Assembly (NCBI GenBank): GCA_963920635.1
Contig: OY987298.1
Coordinates: 147,534,257-147,598,256 of the forward strand
Reading direction: 5' to 3'
Source of the DNA: Pseudeuparius sepicola
Lineage: Eukaryota; Arthropoda; Insecta; Coleoptera; Anthribidae
Length of the DNA: 64,000 bases
This document shows positions 22,871 to 34,780 of the stretch, piece by piece. The translations under genes were made by a program, and so were the position numbers. The notes beneath the pieces were generated by a model, which saw only the letters and a list, made by a program, of their open reading frames with translations, ran no database searches and was not told where the DNA came from. Every line of letters starts with the position of its first letter. The first letter of the stretch is position 1.

Positions 22871-23636
22871 TAATAAAGGGGGCGCTGCTAATAAAGAAAA
22901 ATCTAGAGAGTAACTTAGAACATGTTCTAAATTTTGTGAGAATCTGCGCATGTAAATAGGACAATTTTTGACATTGCACATAAGGGTCTAGGATAGATCT
23001 ATTGTTTATTTTATTTGGCTTGGCCTTTGGCGATATTTTTCATATCATACAGCATACAGCCTTCTAGAATAACAATAGTAATGAGAATAAAAACAATAAT
23101 TACATTTGAAAATATGTCTAGGGTACCTTGAAATATAAATTTAACTTGGCACATCCCCATATCAGATACTATTAAATTAGGGTGATTTAGGTACTTAGTA
23201 AAAGTTGTATAAACTTTCATAGGTAATTCTTACCCTTTAATATATTTTTTTCGTAAAAAGCAAGAGGTTACCCATAATTAAATTTTAACAATATGACAAT
23301 AATATTTTTGATTTATGTCATCTGTCCATCCCTGCATTTTTGGGGAAATGATTTTACAGCCGTTGCTATATATTCTTCAGTCAACAGTGGTAGCTTAGGA
23401 CATTTAGTCACAAAATGTTCAAAGAGTAATATCAGTAAAGCACGTTTTTCATTATTTTATTATTATTTGGTTTGGTATAAGCACACGTTACTTTGTATGA
23501 TTATATTACATCTAACTCAAAACTTTAACAACCTGTTGTTATTTATATTTATTTTTAATTTAGAGTTAATGTTAATGATAAATAATGTTATATGGCATAG
23601 TTGTAGCGTTTGAATTTATAATGTATACTCTCTTAC
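22871..23636. other. Spacer without recognised gene
   Basis: Two open stretches (23011-23220 minus, 23293-23613 plus) show no recognisable domain and look like chance frames in AT-rich DNA. Confidence 0.4.
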
Positions 23637-23642
23637 AATAAA
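23637..23642 (+). terminator. Poly(A) signal, family B block
   Basis: AATAAA in ATACTCTCTTACAATAAAC, matching 18283. It is now about 1.15 kb after the 21502 stop because of the hAT-like insertion. Confidence 0.5.
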
Positions 23643-24336
23643 CTTTATGATAAATGGTTCATTTAATTTCATCTTTAAACTTTATGATAATTTGTTCATT
23701 TAATTTAATCTATAATATAGAACTTAGGACCTTTCAAATTGTTGTTAAACAACTTTTTCTGTGTCAGCTCAAGGTCTATTGATTAGGAGGTTGCCTCTTT
23801 AAAAGTCAAAGTCAACAAAGCCGCCATGTTGCGCGTCATCTGGTATATAATTCCCAATTGCTTCCATTAGTTTACCATGTAGTCATGTGAATTTAGTATA
23901 TTTTTGCTTTTTGCCTTTGTGAGGAATTATTTCACCTTAGACTTTAGAGTGAAGTGAAAAGATACAATGACAATATTATTATAGATAAATTATTTAGTTT
24001 TACTGGATTCGTCAGAACCCTTCAAAGTTAAAGTTCAAACGTAAGCCATTATACAGACATTTCCTGTTATTAGAAAGGTGACCGTGAACACTTCATAAAA
24101 ACATAAAGGATCAATTCGCATAGAAACTACTTGTCCACTATTAGAGAGGCAGTCTGGTAGGATGCAAAAAAAAATTCTAAACTTGGATTGTTTTCGTAAA
24201 ATATTACGAACATCTCACATCTAACTACTGAACGCAAGCTCATCTTTTACATTTTTGATCATGTTGTAACATAAAACTATAAAGTTGAGAGTCGTAAAAT
24301 TGTTTATAAATTTGACTATCGTAGATGTCTGGAGGA

Positions 24337-24975
24337 ATGATTTGCAGTGTAGTTGTCTGCAAGAGCAGTACTTATACTTATAACGCAAAGGTACGTGATG
24401 AAGATACAATGCTTTTAGATTCCCAAAGGGATCCACAAATATGGAAGGAATGGGTTTGAAGATGCTATAGAACAGACTCATTTTCATTGGAAAATAAATG
24501 CATTTGTAGTAGAAACTTCCATAAATGCAAGATTTTGAAGATTCGTTGACTAATAAGGGATATTATTTAAGCAATACTGTCTGTGATATTACTCCACCTC
24601 TTGAGCGAAGTACAAGAAGTTAAAACTAGATCGTACCATTGAGTAAGGGATATTTATTATATTCTATATTATTCAATTATCATACGGTGCTTCCTCATCT
24701 AAATGGGCAAGACTGGCTGCAGAGAATATTTCAGGAATATTTATTTATTTTTCCGACTTCCTTAACATATTTTTATTTTTCTAGGCTAAAGACAAGAATG
24801 TTAGTATGCTACACAGTCAAATAGAAGAGCAAATCGCTTCTAAGGTTGACGAAATGCCTAAACAAGACATAAAGGCCTTGCAGGAGGAAAATTATTTGTT
24901 AATTCGAAGAACGCTGCTATTGTTTGGAAAAAAATCGTTCTGCTTGAAGAACAACTAAAGAAATCAGAAATTTAT
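24337..24975 (+). pseudogene. THAP-domain gene or transposase relic
   Basis: From ATG at 24337 the frame reads MICSVVVCKSS, then RDPQIWKEWV, a stop, and further on ICSRNFHKC. The order Cys-x4-Cys, then P and W, then Cys-x2-x-Phe with a nearby His resembles a THAP zinc-binding domain with its CCCH plan, broken by a nonsense codon and a frameshift. After a TTTTTCTAG acceptor-like site (24784), a heptad-like stretch (LHSQIEEQIASKVDEMP, then KALQEEN and LLEEQLKKSEIYF after a frame change) could be the coiled coil that often follows THAP domains, including in P-element-like transposases. Which of the two it was cannot be decided here. Confidence 0.55.
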
Positions 24976-25203
24976 TTTGAGGACAAGGGGTTTTGCCAAC
25001 CTCGACTGCGTCTCGGTCGGCAAACTCCCCAGTTGTACGAAAAACTCAACTTTTCATCTTTCTATCATAAACTACTATTATGAGTTAGAACATTTTACTG
25101 TAAAATTAATTTTTGTCCCCTTTGTTATTATATAAATAAAATAATAAAAAGTGTGAAATTTATGGTAATCTAGTCGAGTAGACTTTTCGAATATATGTAT
25201 GTA

Positions 25204-25556
25204 CAGGGTGTTTCAGAAAACCCTGGCATGACATTTGGAGCAACTTCAAAAAATAAAAATAAAATTCTTATTGACCATGTGTTTTTAAAATTGAATATTG
25301 ACCGTATCTTCTACTTTGTACTAGGTACATTATTAAAATTTGGCATGACTATGTTTTTGGGGATGGGAAATAAGCTGAAAATGTCAATTTCTATGTATCT
25401 CACAGAAGGCGCCACTTGCACTTTTTTATTCATAACTTTTTTGAGGTTATCTTTTTGGTTTTGCAGGTCCATCATTTTCGTGCATATTCTTGTTCTGCAA
25501 CAAAAGGTACTCTTGCTTCGTAACGATAATATCAACCGTTTGCTTGAAATTGGCAA
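25204..25556. mobile_element. One-ended CAGGGTG element fragment
   Basis: CAGGGTGTTTCAGAAAACCC preceded by TA looks like the left end of the local mariner-like families. No inverted right end is visible before zinc-finger homology begins at 25557, so the element may be truncated at that junction. Confidence 0.45.
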
Positions 25557-26130
25557 AACGTGTAAATGTAAATCATACCACACCTACAGATTTCATCAAG
25601 GGAACGAAGATGGTGAGGAAGTTTTGCATAGTAGTTCACTATGTTCATATAGCTCAGTCAAAAAGCACTCACTAGTGTATCACATAAAAACAGTACATGG
25701 AGGAATTGTGACATACAAGTGCAAGAAATGCTGTTCACGTGTAAATCATATTACAGTTTCAAGAGTCACCGAGTAAATGAACATGGTGAAATGAGTGTTG
25801 TAAAATACGAGTGTTCAAAATGCTCATACACTTCATTCAGAAAAGTCACAGTGACACGTCATACATGAAGGAATTAAGTACAAGAAAGAATTCTGCTGCA
25901 CAAAGTGTCCATTTAAATGCGGGTGGTGGTTTGTTTTCAAAACACACCATATAAACATTCATAGTGACACAGATGTAGTCTTTACCACGATCTCGAAATC
26001 GAAGCGACACGTAGGTCTACACAAAAATACTGAATTTGGTTGCTCAGAGTGCTCATATATCTCCACCTCAAAGGATAACTTGCAGCTCCAGGTTAAAGTG
26101 TTAAACATGCAATTTTAGCACGAAAAATGC
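25557..26130 (+). pseudogene. 5'-truncated first copy of the tandem unit
   Basis: Begins within finger 3 (KCKSYHTYRFHQGNE) and has no acceptor. It carries the one-base loss in finger 5 that is otherwise seen only in the 30598 unit. It keeps the AATTAAGTACAAGAAAGAATT stretch that the units at 27045, 28822 and 30598 have lost. Confidence 0.85.
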
Positions 26131-26299
26131 GATCCCAGCAATGTTATTAAAAGCAGACTTTTACTGGTTCGACGTGATTTTAGTTTACAGAAAAAATCTA
26201 TATTCTTTTACAATAAACTGTCATTATTAGTGACTAGTTAGTGAAATTTCATCTTACCACTTTTTTGGGCACTACATTTATTATTTTCAAAATAGACCA

Positions 26300-26835
26300 T
26301 TTCAAACTAATTTGTGACATAATTTTACTTTCGAAAAATCAAATTTGTAAATTTTGAAAAAAGGATTTTTTCACTCTAGTAAAGGGACCTTTTTGTAGGT
26401 TTTACAACAAAATATTATAAATGGAACTTGTTCAGAATAAAAAAACTGTGTAGGTGTGAAAAATTTCAAAAGTCTAAACCAATTTTGATTTTTGTGCATT
26501 TTAAGTTTTTTTTAGCAGAAAAAGAACAAAGCAGGTCTAGGCTTTTGAATTTTTCTCTCCTACTCAAGTTTTGTTAATAACATTTTGACATGACAGCTAC
26601 GGAAAGGGCACTTTCTAAAAAAAAAAGTGGTAAAAAAAGGTAAAAAAATAGAAATAGGCCAAGACTTGAAATTTTGAAAACCTCAGTTTTTTTATTCTAA
26701 ACAGGTTCTCTTACTAACATTTGGTTGTAAAACCTACAAAAAAGACCCTTTACTGGTGTGAAAAATTACTTTTTTCAAAGTTTCCAAGGCATATGTGATT
26801 TTTCGTAAGTAAAATTGTCACCAATTAGTTTCAAA
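26300..26835. repeat. Foldback element carried inside each tandem unit
   Basis: TTTCAAACTAATTTGTGACA at the left is matched by the complement of TCACCAATTAGTTTCAAA at the right. Inner blocks (TAGGTTTTACAACAAAATAT; its partner TTTGGTTGTAAAACCTAC) are also inverted. Equivalent copies lie near 28075-28612, 29852-30390 and 31627-32165. It was present before amplification. Confidence 0.75.
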
Positions 26836-27044
26836 CCAAGCATGGCTGAACCCCGAAAGATCAAACTTCAACTCTAAATTTCTTTGTCATTTACAGGAGT
26901 TGTCCAAACAATCCGGAAGCACACTGTATATATTACTTCAAAGACATAGACAATAAACCGAAAAATAAATTATTTTGTCCCCAAAATGCAATAATTAGGT
27001 AATTTGTCATATATTTGCGTAACTGGTATGTCTTTTGTCTTCAG

Positions 27045-27660
27045 ATTGAAGAGGTTACGTCGCAGGCGCACTTCAGCTGGTAAATCATCATCAGCCAAAA
27101 AGCTCCTTAAAGTGGGTCGAAAGCAACAGAAAAGTAATGATGGAAAATTACTTAGATGCAATAGATGTGCATTCACATGTGTCAATAAATATGTCCTCGA
27201 CAAGCATAGATTGAAAGTGCACCAAGATGATGATGTCGTTTTACATGTTTGTCCAATTTGTTCTTATAGCGCAATCACGAAGGCTATAATAGTAAGACAC
27301 ATGCAGATAGTGCACGAAGGACATTCGCGCTTTAAATGCACCAAGTGCTCTTTCGAATGTAAATCATATCGCGACTACAAGATGCATAAAGGGAACGAAC
27401 ATGGTGAGGAAGTTTTGCATAGTTGCTCACTGTGTTCATATAGCTCAGTCAAAAAGCACTCACTAGTGCATCACATAAAAACAGTAAATGGAGGAATTGT
27501 GACATACAAGTGCAAGAAATGCTCGTTCGCGTGTAAATCATATTACAGTTTCAAGATTCACCGAGTAAATGAACATGGTGAAATGAGTGTTGTAAAATAC
27601 GAGTGTTCAAAATGCTCATACACTTCATTCAGAAAAGTCACAGTGACACGTCATACATGA
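27045..27660 (+). CDS. Truncated family B terminal exon, tandem unit 1
   Basis: The acceptor and phase are normal and 204 residues are open, covering fingers beginning CNRCAFTC, CPICSYSA, CTKCSFEC, CSLCSYSS, CKKCSFAC and the start of CSKCSYTS. In finger 4 the last zinc-binding histidine is replaced (TVN, where intact copies have TVH). The frame closes in finger 6 because about 11 bases are missing after CGTCA. Downstream, 27661-27890 still holds finger 7 (CTKCPFKCGWWFVL) and later relics, out of frame. AATAAA at 27988. It could make a short isoform or be a non-functional copy. Confidence 0.6.
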
Positions 27661-27890
27661 AGGAATTCTGCTGCACAAAGTGTCCATTTAAATGCGGGTG
27701 GTGGTTTGTTCTCAAAACACACCATATAAACATTCATAGTGACACAGATGTAGTCTTTACCACGATCTCGAAATTGAAGCGACACGTAGGTATACACAAA
27801 AATACTGAATTTAGTTGATCAGAGTGCTCATATATCTCCACCTCAAAGGATAACTTGCAGCTCCAGGTTAAAGTGTTAAACATGCAATTT
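27661..27890 (+). pseudogene. Out-of-frame remainder of tandem unit 1
   Basis: Finger 7 and part of 8 read in another frame (27603-27818). Compared with the copy at 25860, 17 bases between two GGAATT/GAATT repeats are missing. The equivalent lies at 29438-29665 and 31200-31445 in the next two units, with the same lesion. Confidence 0.75.
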
Positions 27891-28821
27891 TAGCACGAAA
27901 AATGCGATCCCGGCAATGTTATTAAAAGCAGACTTTTATTGGTTCGACGTGATTTTAGTGTACAGAAAAAAATCTATAATCTTTTACAATAAACTGTCAT
28001 TATTAGTGACTAGTTAGTGAAATTTCATCTTACCACTTTTTTGGGCACTACATTTATTATTTTCAAAATAGACCATTTCAAACTAATTTGTGACATAATT
28101 TTACTTTCGAAAAATCAAATTTGAAAATTTTGAAAAAAGGATTTTTTCACTCTAGTAAAGTGACCTTTTTGTAGGTTTTACAACAAAATATTATAAATGA
28201 AACTTGTTCAGAATAAAAAAACTGTGTAGGTGTGAAAAATTTCAAAAGTCTAAACCAATTTTGATTTTTGTGCATTTTAAGTTTTTTTTAGCAGAAAAAA
28301 AAACAAAGCAGGTCTAGGCTTTTGAATTTTTCTCTCCTACTCAAGTTTTGTTAATAACATTTTGACATGACAGCTACGGAAAGGGCACTTTCTAAAAAAA
28401 AAAGTGGTAAAAAAAGGTAAAAAAATAGAAATAGGCCAAGACTTGAAATTTTGAAAACCTCAGTTTTTTTATTCTAAACAGGTTCTCTTACTAACATTTG
28501 GTTGTAAAACCTACAAAAAAGACCCTTTACTGGTGTGAAAAATTACTTTTTTCAAAGTTTCCAAGGCATATGTGATTTTTCGTAAGTAAAATTGTCACCA
28601 ATTAGTTTCAAACCAAGCATGGCTGAACCCCGAAAGATCAAACTTCAACTCTAAATTTCTTTGTCATTTACAGGAGTTGTCCAAACAATCCGGAAGCACA
28701 CTGTATATATTACTTCAAAGACATAGACAATAAACCGAAAAATAAATTATTTTGTCCCCAAAATGCAATAATTAGGTAATTTGTCATCTATTTGCGTAAC
28801 TGGTATGTCTTTTGTCTTCAG

Positions 28822-29437
28822 ATTGAAGAGGTTACGTCGCAGGCGCACTTCAGCTGGTAAATCATCATCAGCCAAAAAGCTCCTTAAAGTGGGTCGAAAG
28901 CAACAGAAAAGTAATGATGGAAAATTACTTAGATGCAATAGATGTGCATTCACATGTGTCAATAAATATGTCCTCGACAAGCATAGATTGAAAGTGCACC
29001 AAGATGATGATGTCGTTTTACATGTTTGTCCAATTTGTTCTTATAGCGCAATCACGAAGGCTATAATAGTAAGACACATGCAGATAGTGCACGAAGGACA
29101 TTCTCGCTTTAAATGCACCAAGTGCTCTTTCGAATGTAAATCATATCGCGACTACAAGATGCATAAAGGGAACGAACATGGTGAGGAAGTTTTGCATAGT
29201 TGCTCACTGTGTTCATATAGCTCAGTCAAAAAGCACTCACTAGTGCATCACATAAAAACAGTAAATGGAGGAATTGTGACATACAAGTGCAAGAAATGCT
29301 CGTTCGCGTGTAAATCATATTACAGTTTCAAGATTCACCGAGTAAATGAACATGGTGAAATGAGTGTTGTAAAATACGAGTGTTCAAAATGCTCATACAC
29401 TTCATTCAGAAAAGTCACAGTGACACGTCATACATGA
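28822..29437 (+). CDS. Truncated family B terminal exon, tandem unit 2
   Basis: The 204-residue translation is the same as that of unit 1 from the acceptor on, including the His-to-Asn change at the end of finger 4 and the frame closure in finger 6. Only isolated nucleotide differences separate the two units. AATAAA at 29765. Confidence 0.6.
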
Positions 29438-30597
29438 AGGAATTCTGCTGCACAAAGTGTCCATTTAAATGCGGGTGGTGGTTTGTTCTCAAAACACACC
29501 ATATAAACATTCATAGTGACACAGATGTAGTCTTTACCACGATCTCGAAATTGAAGCGACACGTAGGTATACACAAAAATACTGAATTTAGTTGATCAGA
29601 GTGCTCATATATCTCCACCTCAAAGGATAACTTGCAGCTCCAGGTTAAAGTGTTAAACATGCAATTTTAGCACGAAAAATGCGATCCCGGCAATGTTATT
29701 AAAAGCAGACTTTTATTGGTTCGACGTGATTTTAGTGTACAGAAAAAAATCTATATTCTTTTACAATAAACTGTCATTATTAGTGACTAGTTAGTGAAAT
29801 TTCATCTTACCACTTTTTTGGGCACTACATTTATTATTTTCAAAATAGACCATTTCAAACTAATTTGTGACATAATTTTACTTTCGAAAAATCAAATTTG
29901 AAAATTTTGAAAAAAGGATTTTTTCACTCTAGTAAAGTGACCTTTTTGTAGGTTTTACAACAAAATATTATAAATGAAACTTGTTCAGAATAAAAAAACT
30001 GTGTAGGTGTGAAAAATTTCAAAAGTCTAAACCAATTTTGATTTTTGTGCATTTTAAGTTTTTTTTAGCAGAAAAAAAACAAAGCAGGTCTAGGCTTTTG
30101 AATTTTTCTCTCCTACTCAAGTTTTGTTAATAACATTTTGATATGACAGCTACGGAAAGGGCACTTTCTAAAAAAAAAGTGGTAAAAAAAGGTAAAAAAA
30201 TCAAAATAGGCCAAGACTTGAAATTTTGAAAACCTCAGTTTTTTATTCTAAACAGGTTCTCTTACTAACATTTGGTTGTAAAACCTACAAAAAAGACCCT
30301 TTACTGGTGTGAAAAATTACTTTTTTCAAAGTTTCCAAGGCATATGTGATTTTTTGTAAGTAAAATTATGTCACCAATTAGTTTCAAACCAAGCATGGCT
30401 GAACCCCGAAAGATCAAACTTCAACTCTAAATTTCTTTGTCATTTACAGGAGTTGTCCAAACAATCCGGAAGCACACTGTATATATTACTTCAAAGACAT
30501 AGACAATAAACCGAAAAATAAATTATTTTGTCCCCAAAATGCAATAATTAGGTAATTTGTCATATATTTGCGTAACTGGTATGTCTTTTGTCTTCAG

Positions 30598-31120
30598 ATT
30601 GAAGAGGTTACGTCGCAGGCGCACTTCAGCTGGTAAATCATCATCAGCCAAAAAGCTCCTTAAAGTGGGTCGAAAGGAACAGAAAAGTAATGATGGAAAA
30701 TTACTTAGATGCAATAGATGTGCATTCACATGTGTCAATAAATATGTCCTCGACAAGCATAGATTGAAAGTGCACCAAGATGATGATGTCGTTTTACATG
30801 TTTGTCCAATTTGTTCTTATAGCGCAATCACGAAGGCTATAATAGTAAGACACATGCAGATAGTGCACGAAGGACATTCTCGCTTTAAATGCACCAAGTG
30901 CTCTTTCGAATGTAAATCATATCGCGACTACAAGATGCATAAAGGGAACGAACATGGTGAGGAAGTTTTGCATAGTTGCTCACTGTGTTCATATAGCTCA
31001 GTCAAAAAGCACTCACTAGTGCATCACATAAAAACAGTACATGGAGGAATTGTGACATACAAGTGCAAGAAATGCTGTTCACGTGTAAATCATATTACAG
31101 TTTCAAGAGTCACCGAGTAA
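30598..31120 (+). CDS. Truncated family B terminal exon, tandem unit 3
   Basis: 173 residues are open from the phase-2 acceptor. Fingers 1 to 4 are complete (finger 4 keeps its histidine, TVH), but a one-base loss in finger 5 (KKCCSRVN in place of KKCSFACK) leads to an early stop. The same loss occurs in the truncated copy at 25557, not in the adjacent units. AATAAA at 31540. Functional status unclear. Confidence 0.55.
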
Positions 31121-32372
31121 ATGAACATGGTGAAATGAGTGTTGTAAAATACGAGTGTTCAAAATGCTCATACACTTCATTCAGAAAAGTCACAGTGACA
31201 CGTCATACATGAAGGAATTCTGCTGCACAAAGTGTCCATTTAAATGCGGGTGGTGGTTTGTTCTCAAAACACACCATATAAACATTCATAGTGACACAGA
31301 TGTAGTCTTTACCACGATCTCGAAATTGAAGCGACACGTAGGTATACACAAAAATACTGAATTTAGTTGATCAGAGTGCTCATATATCTCCACCTCAAAG
31401 GATAACTTGCAGCTCCAGGTTAAAGTGTTAAACATGCAATTTTAGCACGAAAAATGCGATCCCGGCAATGTTATTAAAAGCAGACTTTTATTGGTTCGAC
31501 GTGATTTTAGTGTACAGAAAAAAATCTATATTCTTTTACAATAAACTGTCATTATTAGTGACTAGTTAGTGAAATTTCATCTTACCACTTTTTTGGGCAC
31601 TACATTTATTATTTTCAAAATAGACCATTTCAAACTAATTTGTGACATAATTTTACTTTCGAAAAATCAAATTTGAAAATTTTGAAAAAAGGATTTTTTC
31701 ACTCTAGTAAAGTGACCTTTTTGTAGGTTTTACAACAAAATATTATAAATGAAACTTGTTCAGAATAAAAAAACTGTGTAGGTGTGAAAAATTTCAAAAG
31801 TCTAAACCAATTTTGATTTTTGTGCATTTTAAGTTTTTTTTAGCAGAAAAAAAACAAAGCAGGTCTAGGCTTTTGAATTTTTCTCTCCTACTCAAGTTTT
31901 GTTAATAACATTTTGATATGACAGCTACGGAAAGGGCACTTTCTAAAAAAAAAGTGGTAAAAAAAGGTAAAAAAATCAAAATAGGCCAAGACTTGAAATT
32001 TTGAAAACCTCAGTTTTTTATTCTAAACAGGTTCTCTTACTAACATTTGGTTGTAAAACCTACAAAAAAGACCCTTTACTGGTGTGAAAAATTACTTTTT
32101 TCAAAGTTTCCAAGGCATATGTGATTTTTTGTAAGTAAAATTATGTCACCAATTAGTTTCAAACCAAGCATGGCTGAACCCCGAAAGATCAAACTTCAAC
32201 TCTAAATTTCTTTGTCATTTACAGGAGTTGTCCAAACAATCCGGAAGCACACTGTATATATTACTTCAAAGACATAGACAATAAACCGAAAAATAAATTA
32301 TTTTGTCCCCAAAATGCAATAATTAGGTAATTTGTCGTATATTTGCGTAACTGGTATGTCTTTTGTCTTCAG

Positions 32373-33360
32373 ATTGAAGAGGTTACGTCGCAGGCGCACT
32401 TCAGCTGGTAAATCATCATCAGCCAAAAAGCTCCTTAAAGTGGGTCGAAAGGAACAGAAAAGTAATGATGGAAAATTACTTAGATGCAATAGATGTGCAT
32501 TCACATGTGTCAATAAATATGTCCTCGATAAGCATAGATTGAAAGTGCACCAAGATGATGATGTCGTTTTACATGTTTGTCCAATTTGTTCTTATAGCGC
32601 AATCACGAAGGATATAATAGTAAGACACATGCAGATAGTGCACGAAGGACATTCTCGCTTTAAATGCACCAAGTGCTCTTTCGAATGTAAATCATATCGC
32701 GACTACAAGATGCATAAAGGGAACGAACATGGTGAGGAAGTTCTGCATAGTTGTTCACTGTGTTCATATAGCTCAGTCAAAAAGCACTCACTAGTGCATC
32801 ACGTAAAAACAGTGCATCAAGGAATTGCCACATACAAGTGCAAGAAATGCACTTTCATATGTAAATCAGGTCACGCTCTCAAAATTCACGGGGTAGATGT
32901 ACACGGTGAAGCAAAAAATGATGTTAAATACGACTGTTCAAGATGCGCATACAGTTCATCCAGGAAATCCTCAGTGGCACAACACGAACGGGCCATACAC
33001 GAAGGAATTAAGACTCATTTCAAGAAAGAATCCTGCTGCACACAGTGTCCATTTAAAAGCACGAGCTGGCTTTCGGTCAAGAAACACGAAATACTCGTTC
33101 ATAGTGACACTGATGTTACGTACAATTGTCCGCAGTGTTCGTTTACCACGTACATGGAATTACTGTTGAAGCAACACATGGCCGTCCACCAGAAACCCGA
33201 ATTCGGTTGCCTAGATTGCTCCTATGCCTCCACCTCGAAGGGTAACTTGCGCAAACACTTTAAACGAATGCACGAGTGCCCTAGGTTAAAGTGCAAAACG
33301 TGCGCTTTTACCACCAAAAGTGCAAAAATGTTAGAAAAACATGTATGTGCAGACACGTAA
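32373..33360 (+). CDS. Zinc-finger terminal exon, family B, ten fingers, tandem unit 4
   Basis: The only complete exon of the tandem array, with 328 open residues from the phase-2 acceptor. Fingers begin CNRCAFTC, CPICSYSA, CTKCSFEC, CSLCSYSS, CKKCTFIC, CSRCAYSS, CTQCPFKS, CPQCSFTT, CLDCSYAS and CKTCAFTT, the last ending H-x-C. The first four fingers are almost identical to units 1-3. From finger 4-5 onward (about 32735-32830) it diverges and is closer to the 18521 exon (KCTFICKS.HALKIH). Either this is the original exon whose 5' half was amplified, or it is a recombinant. Confidence 0.88.
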
Positions 33361-34164
33361 AAATAACAAATCCTTGTTTACATCTTGCGAGGTTTAACTA
33401 AAAGAACTGTAGTAGTACAAGGATATTGATTGTTACAAGGTTATAAAGGGAATACATTGGCAGACATGCTTTTAGTTTGAAAAGTTTAAACTTCCTGTTG
33501 GTTTGAGTTTCATAGAGAAGTAGTTGTAAGAAAATTATTAGGCCTAATTCTTGCCCTTTGTTTTGTTTACCACAAAACTCTGGGGTTTCTATTGTTGCAA
33601 GTGATTTGCTCACAAAATGAATGAAAATAGCGAAATCATAGTATAGATTGTTGTTATAACCCATATAGCTGTTGTAACCAATTATTTGTTTCAGCAGATT
33701 GTCTTTGAGTCGTATCTGTCTGATTTCCAACAGATGGTGTGATTGTGATGATTGTGCTTTACCGAGTTGAGAACAAAGGATCAACTTAGATAGCGGCTAC
33801 TGTTTATACAGTGGCGAAATCACTATAACACTTTTTTATGTCTTTATCACCCATTTTGTTTGGTATAAGCACTCATTACTTATTGTTATTAGATGTATGT
33901 ATGTATGTGCATTAATTATTGTGAGTGATCTGTAATATATTCAAGCCAAATCATAAAAAAAAATTTAATGTATTGAATTTATTTTGTATTTACCCCGTGT
34001 TATAATAATAGATCATTTTAAGGATCTAAGATCAAGGGTAGTATCTTCAATCTTAGATTTAGATCCTTTTATTGTCCAGTGAAGATCTACCTTACTTAGG
34101 TACTTACTTTGAAAAAGATCTGATCTTGTATCTACATTTAAGTACCTAAGATCTTAATGTATCT
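33361..34164. other. Family B 3' flank and spacer
   Basis: The first 250 bases resemble the 3' flanks of the 14427 and 18521 exons (AAGGATATTGAT, then CATAGAG.AGTAG). A short imperfect palindrome around GGATCTAAGATC (34020-34070) follows. No gene. Confidence 0.45.
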
Positions 34165-34400
34165 AATAAGTGAATGCACGATAGCTTTATGTTAAAGTAT
34201 GAAACAAATTTAACGCTGATTTGTGAAAATTTTAGAAAAGCATCAATGTTCATTATCTGAAAGTAACAAACCATTGCCTATATCTTGCAAGGTAAACAAG
34301 AATCACTGTAGTAGGTCAGGGATATTGATAACTGCAAAGTGATTAATATTACACTTTGACATGTTAGGTTACAGGACGAAAAAAAATTTTCCGACTATAG
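34165..34400 (+). pseudogene. Relic 3' end of a family B exon
   Basis: Only the last finger region (ATGCACGATAGCTTTATG, then GAAAATTTTAGAAAAGCATC) and its 3' flank (AGGTCAGGGATATTGATAAC) remain. The rest of the exon has been deleted. Confidence 0.7.
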
Positions 34401-34774
34401 TCGGATATCAAATTAAAATTAATTTGGCATGTAAGATATCATGGTAAGTGTCTTTGACAGTGAAAAATTTAACTTCCTGTTTTTGTTAGGATCATAGAGG
34501 GGTAGGTGTATGAAAATTGTTATCTGTGTAAAAATGAAACCTCCTAGCAAGCTCTTACCCTTTTATTTGTTTGCAACAAAGCTCTGGTAGTTGCTTACAT
34601 TGGTCACATAATATACAAAAAAGGGGAAATATCACTAGAACACTTTTTTGTTATTTTTAGGAACATATTAATCACAATCAAATCTAAACAACTTCTTTTA
34701 AATGTACTGAATTTAGAGATTTAAATTATATACCTACACTGTAGCTTTAGCATTTCAGCCTAATGTCCACTCTC

Positions 34775-34780
34775 AATAAA
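34775..34780 (+). terminator. Poly(A) signal, family B block
   Basis: AATAAA in CCACTCTCAATAAACATTATG, equivalent to those at 18283, 19987 and 23637. Confidence 0.5.

Larger units (their letters stand above)
25557..32735 (+). repeat. Tandem array of a 1.78-kb zinc-finger cassette
   Basis: A unit of 1775-1777 bp (exon, 3' flank with AATAAA, a foldback element, branch site and acceptor) is repeated head to tail. Exon starts are at 27045, 28822, 30598 and 32373, and the array is preceded by a 5'-truncated copy from 25557. Units differ at only a few scattered positions and in homopolymer length, so amplification is recent or copies are kept alike by conversion. Similarity of the last unit to the others ends within its fourth finger. 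Confidence 0.93.

Noticed and set aside
25195..25556. N-terminal part of the open stretch 25195-25776 as a new protein domain
   Set aside because: It is one end of a CAGGGTG element read in a chance open frame, fused to the truncated finger copy.
26880..26900. TTTACAG upstream of GAGTTGTCC in each tandem unit as another splice acceptor
   Set aside because: No finger or other coding sequence follows, and the frames close quickly.
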